A stretch of DNA of 64,000 bases from Pogona vitticeps (lineage: Eukaryota > Chordata > Lepidosauria > Squamata > Agamidae). The stretch spans positions 25,509,001-25,573,000 of the forward strand of contig NC_135786.1 in NCBI RefSeq assembly GCF_051106095.1. The letters run 5' to 3'. The notes below the pieces were generated by a model. It ran no database searches. It had not been told where the DNA came from and saw nothing but the letters and a program-made list of their open reading frames with translations. The translations under genes and the position numbers were made by a program. This document shows positions 23,181-34,860 of the stretch, piece by piece; positions within the stretch are counted from its first letter, which is position 1, and the number at the start of each line of letters is the position of its first letter.

Positions 23181-24150
23181 AGGCATGTCTGTCTGTATTA
23201 TTTTTTTACAATACAAAAGCTTAACAGTTTCTAAACATTGCATGTTTATTGAAAGACTTCCTACCCTCTAGATCACAGTTTGACAGGCATGACAGACAGA
23301 AAGAGGGAGGGAAAAGCAAAATGGCTGATGGCTGGGCCAGATTGGTCATTTACTTAAATGAAATTCTTCCTCGAGGGCTCAGAGCATGGCTTGCAAGTAG
23401 CCTTTCATCTCCTGGTCTGTGGCAGATACTGCTTCAAACTGAAAGCAAGCAGAATGGGCCTGCCAGTTTCCCTTAAACTTGGAACACTTACAAGTACACC
23501 TTTAGGCATCTGTGACACACATAGGATTCATCTACTTATGATGGAAGCCCTAACCCCCAGCATCTCCAATTCTGGAAAATGGAGTGGTATAAGGTGATTA
23601 TTCATTTCTTTCTATATGTATGTCAAGTATTGTCAAGTTAGTTCTGGCAACCATATTAGGATTTGTAAGTAGACATGGGAACAAATATAAAAATGAATCA
23701 GGATATTTGTTAAATATCTCTGATTCATCAGATATTTGTTGCTTTGTATTCTTGGGGTCCAGAGACCCAATTAATATGAAACAATGACTATAACCCTTTT
23801 ATATTCATCCCTTCGTTCCCTATCTGCTTATGCCCCCGTGGATCAGCTGCTAAAGCCTACTCAAAGGGAATACCACCTGGGGGATGGCTTGGTTCCCCTT
23901 TCCTCCTCTTCCTATGTCCATGTCACATAAGAAGAGGAGGGGAGGGATCAAAGAGATCCCCCGAGTTCACAAATTGATTTGTTGTTTGTCGAGTCATTGG
24001 GGGCAATTAGTGGTTTGTGGGTTGTCAAGTTTGACGACCCATGAACCAAGACAAAGCACCATTTTGGCACTTTGGCTCCATCTCTATTTGTAAGATATGT
24101 GAGATATATAGGAAGTGGTTTTATTAGTGCTACTACCCAGGTCAGTTTCC
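23181..24150. other. Unannotated intronic stretch
   Basis: No recognisable feature. A short antisense SINE-like B box (GGGATTTGAACCCAGG) occurs just beyond, at 24162. Confidence 0.4.
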
Positions 24151-24211
24151 ATAACTTACTAGGGATTTGAACCCAGGCTCTCAGTTGTTACCTTTATACT
24201 ATGGTCTAAAG

Positions 24212-24321
24212 CAGCGGTCCCCAACTCCATGCTTGCGGGGGGTGGAGATCCATATCTGTGGCCCAGTTTCGGCAAGCCCATGGACTGGCACCAGGCCGTG
24301 GACCGGGGTTGACGACCCCTT
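24212..24321. mobile_element. Small hAT-type element
   Basis: The 110-bp element begins CAGCGGTCCCCAAC and ends GGGTTGACGACCCCTT, an imperfect inverted pair. It is flanked by 8-bp duplications GTCTAAAG (24204-24211) and GTTTAAAG (24322-24329) with one mismatch. CAGCGGTCCCCAAC is a common hAT terminus. Confidence 0.7.
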
Positions 24322-24400
24322 GTTTAAAGTACAACTGTTTTGTCACATTGAATCATGTTGCCTGTTTTGTGTGCAGCAAGCGAGCACTGACTGTAAGATA

Positions 24401-24678
24401 CAGTGGACCCTTGACTTATAGACGGCTTGACTTACAGACTTTTTGAGTTACAGACTTCTCTGGCTGCAAAATTTAGGTTTGACTTGCAGACTGAGATTTG
24501 ACTTACAGATCAGAAAAAAACCAAAATGGAACAAAAATGGCCTGTTACGGGATTAATCGGTTTTCAATGCACTGTAGGTCAATGGAGACGTTTGTCCAAT
24601 GGAGACTTGACTTACAGACTTTTTGACTTGAGAACCGCCTTCCAATACGGATTAAGTTCTCAAGTCAAGACCCCACTG
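24401..24678. mobile_element. TA-flanked CAGTGGACCCTTGACTTA element
   Basis: Starts CAGTGGACCCTTGACTTATA and ends GTTCTCAAGTCAAGACCCCACTG with TA on both sides. The GACTTACAGACTTTTTGA motif repeats internally. Related in its first bases to the CAGTGGTGCCTCG group, but a separate family. Confidence 0.83.
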
Positions 24679-24680
24679 TA

Positions 24681-25835
24681 CATTTGAAAACGGAATCTGT
24701 TTAAAAGTCTTCCTAATCAATAGACATTATAGCTTCTTGGTAGTTCAGCTATGCTATTGTGCAGCAGAGCAAATCCACAACAAAAATTATAATTTTGAAA
24801 CTAGACTACAGATCAGCACCACATTTGGCATAGTTGTAGCAGATAGTGTTCTTGCCCTGTGCCAAATTTGGAGACGTTTGTCCAAAGTCTTTTCAAATTA
24901 TGATATTATAAAAGTAAAGCTGACCTCCCCCAGGCAGATGCAAGCAGCCCTAAACATCCTCAGATTTAAAATAGCTCATACAAATTGAAAAGACCTATCT
25001 TGTGTATCTTGAAAGAGAATGATTGGTGGCACCCACTTCTTTTATTTTGAAAGAATCCAAGTTGCAGGGGCTGAAATTTTGATCCTCAGAAAAGGCCTTT
25101 TAAAAGGGAAAAAACAGTAGTTTCATGATATGACTGAGCAAACCTGGAACAGGCTTATCAGCAAGAGCATTCCAAAGTGGATACACTGTTCCAGCTTCAT
25201 GGGCCAGGAAGGGAGAGATTTGGAAGGCAATGAAAGGACACAGGAACAGTTAAAATCCAGGTTTCTTTAGTTAAAAAACAAACCCACGCTTGCTTTAAAG
25301 AAAGAAATAGGTGACAGTCCTCTGGAAAGTAACATTATGCTATGTATCTCCATGGAATTAGCATACAACTTTGTAAGGCATATTCAGAGTATTTCTCCAT
25401 TACAAAAATTCAGTGCAGTTGTGTTTGTCCCAGCCCTGAGTGCTTTCAGTAAACATTATCTCAGGATTTGTTCTGACACAAGTCTTCAAAAGGAAATCAG
25501 CTTCAGGCCTGGGGTAATCTCAACTTTTGACCCTGAAGTCAGGACCCAGTTGTTCAAGAAGAGAACTTTTTAACTACTTCCTGGTCAAAGAAGCATTTCT
25601 GCTGGAGAAGTGATACTGTGGTTGTATAAATATATTTTTACAAGAGAAAACAAATATTCAGCAGCTCACCTGTTCAACTTGTGAAATTACTGTTTCTTGC
25701 TTTGTGGCTGGGGATGGTATTACTTCATGTTAGCAGAGCTTTGGTGCCTAAATCATGTCATAGTTTCAAACATTCTGGCTGTCTTTTCTGTACAATTGTC
25801 TGGTTATTTTAAAAAAGGAAGCAGCTCCGAGTATG
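24681..25835. other. Unannotated intronic stretch
   Basis: Possibly an old antisense LINE tail around 25120-25280; too diverged to assign. Confidence 0.3.
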
Positions 25836-25837
25836 TT

Positions 25838-26340
25838 ACATGCCATCAAGTCACTTCTGATGTGTGGTAACAATATATGAGTTAATGACCTGCAGAATGT
25901 CATATCATTAACAGCTCTGCTCAGATATTCCAAACCAACAACATCTCATGTTAGGTTGTTCTCTCTTCCTACTGCTGTTCCCCCAGTAATATTGTCTTTT
26001 CTGGTAAGTTCTTTTCAGATCTTGCAAACCTTCCACTGTGGATTCCTTTATTGAATCATTCTTTCTCATGTTATGCCTTCCTCTCTTCCTATTGCTCCTG
26101 CCTCCCCTTTCTCCAGCAATATTGTTTCAGTTTGCTCATTTTTGCTGTGTTAAGAATTCAGGCTTGACCTGATCGAGCATCCACTTTTTTTTGCCTTTTT
26201 AGCTGTCTGTGGTATCTGTAAGGCTCTCCTCCAACATCTCACTTCAAATGAGTTGATTTTTGTCCCTGTCTTCCTTCCCTGTCATTCTTTCACTTAGTAT
26301 GGATGATTTTGACCTTGGTTTCCAGTGTCTTTACTAACTC
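25838..26340 (-). mobile_element. Antisense RTE-like LINE remnant
   Basis: On the + strand it reads TGCCATCAAGTCACTTCTGA, TTAACAGCTCTGCTCAGAT, TCAGGCTTGACCTGATCGAG, CTCTCCTCCAACATCTCACT and GATTTTGACCTTGGTTTCCA. This is the antisense of the RTE C-terminal coding and 3' region common in lizards. It is strongly diverged and dead. Confidence 0.62.
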
Positions 26341-26519
26341 CTAGCTCCCGCCCCCTATTTTTTTAAGAGGACATGTTTTGAAAAACATGCACACAACATA
26401 TCCGTAGAACTTTCGATCCAATGTACCGTATTTTTTGCACCATAAGACGCACTTTCTCTCCCAGAAAAACTGGTGGGAAACGTGCGTGCGTCTTATGGAG
26501 CGAATACTGTCCCCTCCAT

Positions 26520-27430
26520 GCCACCATCGCTGGCTGCCCAGGCCTCCGGAGGCCTCAGCAGGCCCCGCGGGGGCCTCCCCCAGCGACCATCGCTGGCTCC
26601 CCAGGCCTCCGGAGGCCTCAGCAGGCCCCGCGGGGGCCTCCCCCAGCGACCATCGCTGGCTGCCCAGGCCTCCGGAGGCCTCAGCAGGCCCCGCGGGGGC
26701 CTCCCCCAGCGACCATCGCTGGCTCCACAGGCCTCCGGAGGCCTCAGCAGGCCCCGCGGGGGCCTCCCCCAGCGACCATCGCTGGCTGCCCAGGCCTCCG
26801 GAGGCCTCAGCAGGCCCCGCGGGGGCCTCCCCCAGCGACCATCGCTGGCTCCACAGGCCTCCGGAGGCCTCAGCAGGCCCCGCGGGGGCCTCCCCCAGCG
26901 ACCATCGCTGGCTCCACAGGCCTCCGGAGGCCTCAGCAGGCCCCGCGGGGGCCTCCCCCAGCGACCATCGCTGGCTCCACAGGCCTCCGGAGGCCTCAGC
27001 AGGCCCCGTGGGTGCCTCCCCCCCGCCACCTTAGCTGGTTTCCCAGGCCTCCGGAGGCCTCAGCAGGCCCCGTGGGGCCTCTCCCAGCCACCATCGCTTG
27101 CTTCCCAGGCCTCCGGAGGCCTCAGCAGGCCCCGTGGGGGCCTCTCCCAGCCACCATCGCTGGCTTCCCAGGCCTCCGGAGGCCTCAGTAGGCCCCGTGG
27201 GTGCCTCCCCCCGCCACCTTAGCTGGTTTCCCAGGCCTCCGGAGGCCTCAGCAGGCCCCGTGGGTGCCTCCCCCCCGCCACCTTTGCTGGCTTCCCAGGC
27301 CTCCGGAGGCCTCAGCAGGCCCCATGGGGGCCTCTCCCAGCCACCATCGCTGGCTTCCCAGGCCTCTGGAGGCCTCAGCAGGCCCCGTGGGGAGTCCCCC
27401 ACCACCACCATTGCTGGCTTCTGAGGACCT
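26520..27430. repeat. 63-bp GC-rich tandem repeat array
   Basis: GGCCTCCGGAGGCCTCAGCA recurs at 26541, 26604, 26667 and onwards, an exact 63-bp period for about the first eight units, then more variable to 27430 (about 14 units). Each unit contains the palindromes GGCCTCCGGAGGCC and, in early units, CCCCGCGGGG. Because 63 is a multiple of three, frames stay open on both strands; these are not genes. Confidence 0.95.
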
Positions 27431-27455
27431 CCAGGAGGCTTTTGACCGGTAAGGT

Positions 27456-28500
27456 GCTGCTTTTTACTTTTTAAAAAATGTTCTGCGTGGGAATTGGAGG
27501 GTAGATTTGGGCTGGGAGTGTGTTTCTATGTTGCTTTGTGTTTTGGTGATTTTTTTGCAGTCCCAGCATGGGACCTGCTCTGTTTATTTATTTTTACTTT
27601 ATTTTTTGGTATTTAAAAATTAGTTGCTGCTTTTTACTTTTTAAAAAATGTTCTGCGTGGGAATTGGAGGGTAGATTTGGGCTGGGAGTGTGTTTCTATG
27701 TTGCTTTGTGTTTTGGTGATTTTTTTGCAGTCCCAGCATGGGACCTGCTCTGTTTATTTATTTTTACTTTATTTTTTGGTATTTAAAAATTAGTTGCTGC
27801 TTTTTACTTTTTTAAAAAATGTTCTGCGTGGGAATTGGAGGGTAGATTTGGGCTGGGAGTATGTTTCTATGTTGCTTTGTGTTTTGGTGATTTTTTTGCA
27901 GTCCCAGCATGGGACTTGCTCTGTTTATTTATTTTTACTTTATTTTTTGGTATTTAAAAATTAGTTGCTGCTTTTTACTTTTTTAAAAAATGTTCTGCGT
28001 GGGAATTGGAGGGTAGATTTGGGCTGGGAGTGTGTTTCTATGTTGCTTTGTGTTTTGGTGATTTTTTTGCAGTCCCAGCATGGGACCTGCTCTGTTTATT
28101 TATTTTTACTTTATTTTTTGGTATTTAAAAATTAGTTGCTGCTTTTTACTTTTTAAAAAATGTTCTGCGTGGGAATTGGAGGGTAGATTTGGGCTGGGAG
28201 TATGTTTCTATGTTGCTTTGTGTTTTGGTGATTTTTTTGCAGTCCCAGCATGGGACCTGCTCTGTTTATTTATTTTTACTTCATTTTTTGGTATTTAATT
28301 TTTAAATATTAAATAAATTAAATAATTTTAATTTTTACTTTTTAAAAAATGTTCTGGGTGGGTTTTGGAGGGTAGATTTGGGATGGGATGCATGTTTCTA
28401 TGTTGCTTTGTTTTTTGGTGATTTTTTTTGGCAGTCCCAGTGTGGGACTTGCTCTGTTTATATATTTTTATTTTATTTTAATTTTCAGTATTTAAAAATT
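27456..28500. repeat. 170-bp tandem repeat array
   Basis: Units starting GCTGCTTTTTACTTTTT occur at 27456, 27626, 27796, 27967 and 28137 (period 170-171). A sixth diverged copy starts near 28335. Adjacent units are nearly identical, which indicates recent expansion. Confidence 0.95.
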
Positions 28501-28549
28501 AAGTGCGTCTTAACGTCCGGTGCGTCTTATGGAGCGAAAAATACGGTAG

Positions 28550-29160
28550 CTTTTCTTCCTCAGGTTGCCTACCCCAAGGAAAGGGTTTGGATATTAGAGC
28601 ATAGCTTTTTAGTCTGCATTCTGCAGAGCAAGTATGGCAACATTAGTTTACCTGAGAGTTTAAAGATGTGTATGTTTCTCCATTGCATATGTTTCACTTT
28701 GACTTTTGCTTCACCATTTCATTAAGTCCAAAAACAGACCTTCAAAATATTTTGGCACAGAGGGCCTGCCTTCTTGATTGTTGCCATTGGTGTTGTCAGC
28801 ATTCAAGCTGCCCTTTGCTATGTAAAGCTTGGCATCTTTTTTCCTGCTGGCAATGCAAGCACAGTTATTGTACAGCAATATCGGGCCATTTCCTGTGTTT
28901 TGAATTGTGCATACAGAAGCACAATATCACACATTCATAAACCAGAGGGTTTTTTAAGAATTGAATTTGACATTAGATCAGAAGACTTCCATTCAGTTTT
29001 GAAAGAAACCAGAGCATGATGTTTCTATTTGTGATAAGCCATTGTATGATAATCATTTAAGGCAGATGTTTATGAACTATTTAAGTACCATCAAGATAAA
29101 ACAAACTTATAGTGATCCTAATGGGAATTTCAAGGTAAGTGAGACATTTAAAGAGTGGTT
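28550..29160. other. Unannotated intronic stretch
   Basis: Nothing recognised. Confidence 0.45.
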
Positions 29161-29162
29161 CT

Positions 29163-29246
29163 ATGCCTCAGTGATTTTCCATGGCTGAGCAGGGATTCAA
29201 ACCCAGGTCTCCTGAGTCCACTCATTCCACTACACCATGCTCAGGT
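29163..29246 (-). mobile_element. tRNA-derived SINE head fragment
   Basis: The reverse complement reads TGGTGTAGTGGAATGAGTGG (A box) and CCTGGGTTTGAATCCCTGCT (B box), then CAGCCATGGAAAATCACTGA. This is a 5' SINE part; the tail is missing. Confidence 0.6.
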
Positions 29247-29249
29247 GTT

Positions 29250-31850
29250 GCTACCTTAGCCATTATTGTTATCTGTCTGGCAATAGTGTTACAAGGATTC
29301 TGGCAGAAGCTTTTCCAGCCCTGTGACCTGGTATCTTTAAATAGGTGAGATGCTTGGCATTTGACTGGGATTTTCATTATTCAGAGAAAGCCCTCGGCCA
29401 TTATTCTGCAGGTAGTTTCTCCCCCATGCTTGAATTTATTCAGGGCCATGAAATGTTCTTATGCAAATAAAATATTTTTCCAGTTGCTTTAAATGTTATT
29501 TGTAACATTTGTTTTGGTAAAGTTTTACCAAAAGAGAAAATTAACTGCATTTAACTCAGAACAAACTGTAAATAAAATGGATGGAACTGAACTCGAACTA
29601 GAGTGTCAGTCTTGACCACCTATCCACTTTTTTGTAAGATAACAGTAGTGGAATGTAGAAAGTCTTGCAAATAGGGATGGGAAAATAGCAGATGTTTTGT
29701 TTGGTTAGCAACACCCCATTAATTTTTGGGTTATATTGTCCCAATGGCTTGGGGGATGTTGCTAGGAAAACTTCTGAGAGCGTTCAAAACATCATGCTTA
29801 GAATCATCTGGCCTCTTCCATTCTTAGAAAAAGCACAGTTTGCCTCTGACATGGCAATCTGAGGATCATGATTAAAAATTATATCAAAGCAGCGTTGCTT
29901 GGTGATATTGAATGGATCATGCAGAGATGGTTGATCAAAGTGTGTTCACTTTACGGAATGCTCCTATAATTAAATTGTTCTTTATTACATTTCTAGGCAG
30001 CCCAGTACCTGGAGCTTTATGGACAATACACTAGTAAATTAAAAACATGAAGTAAGAAAATAGTTGGCAGTGATAGAAATAGTGTATTATAAAACCAGCA
30101 CCAGGGAGTTGAACCAGTGCAGCCCACAAAATCAAAGACAAACCAGCAGGTGTAAAATTTACAGTGTGTGAAATCTGAAACCAGCACTTCAATAGCCTGG
30201 GTACAAGGAAGATTGTGATACAGGTATCTGATCAGCCTCTGTGGCAAGAGCATTCCAGGAACAGTCTTGAGAACATCCTTTCTCTGCAAACCCTATCCAA
30301 CAGATTCAGAAACACAGTATCCCATTTGTGTTATGGGAAAAGAGGCATCCTTCCTACCCGTCAGCTCCTTTTAAAAAGGGAAACCTATGCAGCCCATATG
30401 TGCTGTGAAATCATAAAAAGATTACTAGTAGGAGGTAAGAAATGTCTGCATTTTGAAAGCCTATGTTGTTATTCCTACGCTACAGCTGTTGAACAAGGAA
30501 ATGCCCTTCCAGGGGAGAAAAAGTCCTAACACAAGGACAACAAAGATAGTGTTAACTGCTCTGAACAACAGAAGAGATAAGGATGAACTGGGTTTCCACC
30601 ATTCATAACATAAATTATACCAAGTTGTTGAGGCAAATGTACAGTGACCTTCCATGTTAGTAGAGGTTAGTAGAGGATAAAACTATAATTGCTAAATATT
30701 GAAACAATTTCTTGCTTGTGTCTTTTTTTTTTATTCCATCAAACACTGGCTGAAATCTTTTTATGTTCTGGTGTCATGTAAAGTTACACCAGTATAATGT
30801 TCTGGGCATTACACCTAGGAACCAGTATTGCATAATTAGATTGCACAATTGATCATACAGTTCCTGTTGCAACCCTTGCATAGAACATATGCAGAAGTGC
30901 TTTGCAAGTAACACTTCTTTGCTGCCACACCTTTGTGTTGCACATGCAGAGCTGTGCAACAGGATTTAAGCCATAGTTATGTATTGTTTACCCAGACCCA
31001 AATGTTATTGGAACAATATAAGGCCTTCCAGATGTTAATTGGCTTCCACCGTGTAGCCCAGTAACAGCTGGAAGGAAAGTCATGTGTTGCCTGCCGGGCA
31101 GTTCACAGGGCACCTAAAAGGTGCTTGTCAGCAACTTGATTTTAATCCAGATAAACAGAAACTTTACCTAGCTTCCATTGTATATGTAATCTGGGCCTAT
31201 ATGATGAGGGAATTCTAGAATATTTCATTCCTACCTCTTAAATATTTCTATACGTTTCTATACATCTGTAGGTTCCATTCAGCACAGGTGATTTTGCCAG
31301 GATAGGGATCCCTGAGGATTTTGCTTGATCCTCATTAGTCTGAAAAGAGTAAGTGCATGAACCAGTCTATTCATATTTTCTAGACTAATACAATGGTTGG
31401 AACAGATTTATCGTTTCCCCTCTTTGTTGCAATAAAATGCTCAACTCAAGATACCAGATTGCATATTTTGCAGCTCATTTTTTTGGTGGAGAAAAATTGG
31501 AATGGTTGCAGACATAGGATCAAATTGATATGAGAACTAACACTTGAGCAGTTAAGAGAGACCAAAAATAGATTAAACCATCTGTTCCTTATGGCAGAAT
31601 ATAGTCTCTGGTTTTAGCATAATATCCGCTTAGGGCAATTTGGAATGCAATGCCCCATGGGCATAAGGCTCCATGCAATCTCCAGCTTGCAGCTGCAGAA
31701 ACCAGAGACCACCCTGTTGAAAGTAATGAGGTTTCCAGATCACAGAAGGGTGCTGTTGCACAAAGGCTAGGAAAAGACATATAAGCAAATAGTGAAACTT
31801 TGCTGTATGCATTGAAAATGAATAAGTTTCTGATCAGTAGCTTTTTAAAA
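29250..31850. other. Unannotated intronic stretch
   Basis: A possible old LINE tail (about 30180-30260, CAAGAGCATTCCAGGA) and a hAT-like scrap (about 31028-31080) are too diverged to assign. No exon seen. Confidence 0.35.
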
Positions 31851-32083
31851 AATACCATGTTTCCCTCCAAATAAGACAGGGTCTTATATTAATTTTTGCT
31901 CCAAAAACACACTAGGGCTTATTTTCAGGGGATGTTCTTTTTCATATACAGCAATCTACATTTATTCAAATACAGTCATGTCATCTTCTGGTTGCTGCAC
32001 AGTGGTGGATGGTGGGGTTTCACTTAACTGGGGCTTATTTTGGGGGTAGGGCTTATATTACGAGCATCCTGAAAATATACTCT

Positions 32084-32669
32084 ACGTGGGGCTGCCTTTG
32101 AGGCTGATGCGGAAGCTCCAGGTGGTGCAGAATGCAGCGGCCAGACTCCTTACCGGAGTGCGAAAACACCATCACATTTCTCCAACGCTGGCCACATTGC
32201 ATTGGTTGTCCATCTGTTTCCGCGTCAACTTCAAAGTTTTAATGCTTACTTGTAAGGCCCTAAATGTTTTCGGACCTCGATACTTGATGGAATGCCTACT
32301 TCCACCAAGGTTTACCCGGATCACCCGTGCGAGTCAGGAGGTGAGGCTGAGGAGCCTGACGCTGAGAGAGGCCCAGAAGGAGAAGACACGAAACCGGGCC
32401 TTCTCGGCGGTGGCTCCTCGCCTTTGGAACAATCTCCCTCCTGACATTCGCGCGGCCCCTATGCTGGGCATCTTTAAAAATCAATTAAAAACATGGTTGT
32501 TCATTCAGGCCTTCCCTCCAGCCAATTCTTGATTTTCTTTCCTTACTTTCTCTATTTTTATTTTATTGTAGTTGTTGTTTGTACTATTTATGTATTCGTT
32601 GTGTTATATTGTTTTATTTTATATTGTAAGCCGCCTAGAGTGGTCTATTCGTCCAGATAGGTGGGATAC

Positions 32670-32670
<1 letters not shown>
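32084..32670 (+). mobile_element. L2-like (or CR1-like) LINE 3' end nested in an inverted-repeat element
   Basis: A 148-residue frame (32086-32532) reads LQVVQNAAARLLTGVRKHHH, then ISPTLATLHWLSICFRVNFK and LTCKALNVFGPRYLMECL. It ends APRLWNNLPPDIRAA and FKNQLKTWLFIQAF. This is the characteristic C-terminus of L2/CR1-group non-LTR polyproteins. A short 3' UTR follows with TGTAAGCCGCCTAGAGTGGT and an AATA tail. The reading frame is open to its stop, but the copy is heavily 5'-truncated with no RT core. Confidence 0.82.
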
Positions 32671-32902
<232 letters not shown>

Positions 32903-33827
32903 GGGCTTAATTTCAGGTTAGGTCTTATTTTCAGGGAAACAGGGTAGTACTGTAAGTGTGATTAAGGGTTCAGCATTATTCAACTCATTTCTGGCAGAGT
33001 GTGTAACTTCTTGTCCCTACAACTATATGCCTATAGTCTAGCATTGTAGTAACACTTTACAATGGCCCTCAAACCGCATAGGCATTGCTTATACTTTGTG
33101 CATTTACCCTTTCTTGAACAGCTAAGGGCACTGAGTGGGGAAATGGTTTTGTATCTTTCGTTTATGTTCCAGTGAGTCCCTTCATGAAAATTGAGATTGG
33201 CTTATTCCCTCTGGAGGAAATAACCATATAGTTGCTATAAAATAATATTTGGAGGTCAGGATGAGCCGTGATGCTATACAGTTACTGAGTAATGTGCCCT
33301 TGGGAATATGAATTATGACTAATGTGTCTGCTTACTGTAGTTCTTTTATATTCTTTCATTGCAGTTGAGTGAAGTACTGTGCTGTACTGGGATATTACTG
33401 TGACAGGTGAAAGACTCATTTAAGGGAAAATGGGGAGAAGACTATGTTAAAGATTACCTGTGTCAAAAGCCCAAAGTTTCAGGCAGCCGTATGCTTCTTA
33501 AGTGGAGAAAAATAGGACATGCTACACAACTCAATGTTTGACAAGGGAATTGAAGATGTACTCCTGCACCTTGTTCTTAAAAAGTGTGATTGCACAGTTA
33601 CTTTATTTTATATTTCTCTTGATGCCAAATTCTATGCATGCTAGAGAATAGCCAGTCCTTTGAGAACAAGATTAGTGACTTTGTTCATGACTCAGATTAC
33701 TACTTGGAGTTTGTGTCCACTTTCTCAGGCTACTTGACTTGTGGCCATTCTACTCTAGACCTTTTCTTCTTCTTCTGCAATTAAAAAAACCCTTGAGCAC
33801 AAGGACTATATCTTTCTCGTTTCTATA

Positions 33828-33895
33828 GTGCTTGTAGCGCTATGGGGCGGTATATAAGTCCAATAAATAAATAAATAAATAAATAAATAAATATA
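33828..33895 (+). mobile_element. SINE tail fragment (AATA-tailed subfamily)
   Basis: GTGCTTGTAGCGCTATGGGG then CGGTATATAAGTCCAATAAA and AATA repeats match the 3' part of the SINE at 17692. Confidence 0.75.
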
Positions 33896-34248
33896 GCTGC
33901 TGTACTGTTTCTTGCAATTATAAATTGGAAAATAATAGTAATAACATCCTGCTGCTCTGTGACTATATTGCCGTTTTTGGCAGAAAGAAATGGCTGAAGG
34001 GGAGGCAAATTGGGTCAAGAATTGTAGTTGAAGGAAAGTGTAAACTATGCAAGAAAGGTCCATATATCACAAAAGTAGCATAGAAATGCAATTTTTTTGT
34101 GGTTTCAGTTATTCTGTGTTGTAAAAAGGGAGATACAAGAGAGATAAATGAGGGATTGACTGCATTTTTATATCATGCCACTTCCAAGACCGCAAATATA
34201 GTTTCCTTTTCCAATGTCAAGTTAGAAAGGGATTTCTGGAAGGCAGGG

Positions 34249-34345
34249 ATGGCCAGTGTATAGCCCTCCAGATGTTGGACTGTTTGCAACTCCCATCATT
34301 TCTCACCAATGGTATGCTGCTAAAGGTAGGGGTTGTAGCCTCATG
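34249..34345. repeat. hAT-type non-autonomous element fragment
   Basis: GCCAGTGTATAGCCCTCCAG ATGTTGGACT, CAACTCCCATCAT and GGGGTTGTAG follow the common lizard hAT hairpin family (BCCCTCCAGATGTTG...AACTCCCA). Related to, but distinct from, the element at 60976. Confidence 0.5.
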
Positions 34346-34452
34346 GTCTATACCTCAGTTGTAGGCTAAGATAAAACTTAGTTCTACAGTACCACCACCC
34401 TCAGCATACTCGTACTGCTGGCCTGTTAGGAAAGGGCAATAGATTACTTGCA

Positions 34453-34847
34453 ATATATTCGTGAAGGCTTTCAACAAAAAAGAGGAAAGTATGAAGCTCA
34501 ACAAAACTTGGCTCCCAGCTCTCAAACATACTACGTGCAAAAGGTCAATGAACTCTACCCACCCACAAGGACAGGGGATCACTACACACAAAAGACCAGC
34601 TAATGACACCCATCAACCACAGGAACAGATAATCTCTTCCCCTTAGCACAACAATACACACTAATCACCCATCTACAGAAAAAGACAAAAGCCTATCTCA
34701 CAGCCATAAATACTGCACTTCCAAGCCAACTACACCAGTGTACAGGTTGCTGTCCTCTGAAGATGCCGGCCACAGAGACTGGCGAAATGTCAGGAAGAAC
34801 AACCTTCAGAATATGGCCAAAGAGCCCGAAAAACCCAGAACAACCAT
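34453..34847 (+). mobile_element. Retroposed element, possibly Penelope-like, with 13-bp target duplication
   Basis: A 395-bp insert is flanked by a perfect 13-bp repeat TAGATTACTTGCA (34440-34452 and 34848-34860). It begins near CGTGAAGGCTTTCAAC and ends with CTCTGAAGATGCCGGCCACA, GACTGGCGAAATGTCAGGAA and AGCCCGAAAAACCCAG. These end motifs recur widely in reptile genomes, and I associate them with Penelope-like elements, but the family is uncertain. No domain is intact. Confidence 0.5.
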
Positions 34848-34860
34848 TAGATTACTTGCA

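Larger units (their letters stand above)
26426..28546. mobile_element. 2.1-kb TA-flanked inverted-repeat element with two internal tandem arrays
   Basis: CCGTATTTTTTGCACCATAA GACGCAC at the left and GTGCGTCTTATGGAGCGAAA AATACGG at the right form inverted ends next to TA at 26424-26425 and 28547-28548. Inside are a 63-bp GC-rich array (about 26520-27430) and a ~170-bp AT-rich array (27456-28500). No transposase frame is present, so it is a non-autonomous element expanded by tandem duplication. Confidence 0.85.

Noticed and set aside
26421-27222. Overlapping 250-residue frames rich in Pro, Gly and Arg on both strands
   Set aside because: They come from a 63-bp repeat, a multiple of three, which keeps all frames open; there is no domain and the array lies inside a transposon.
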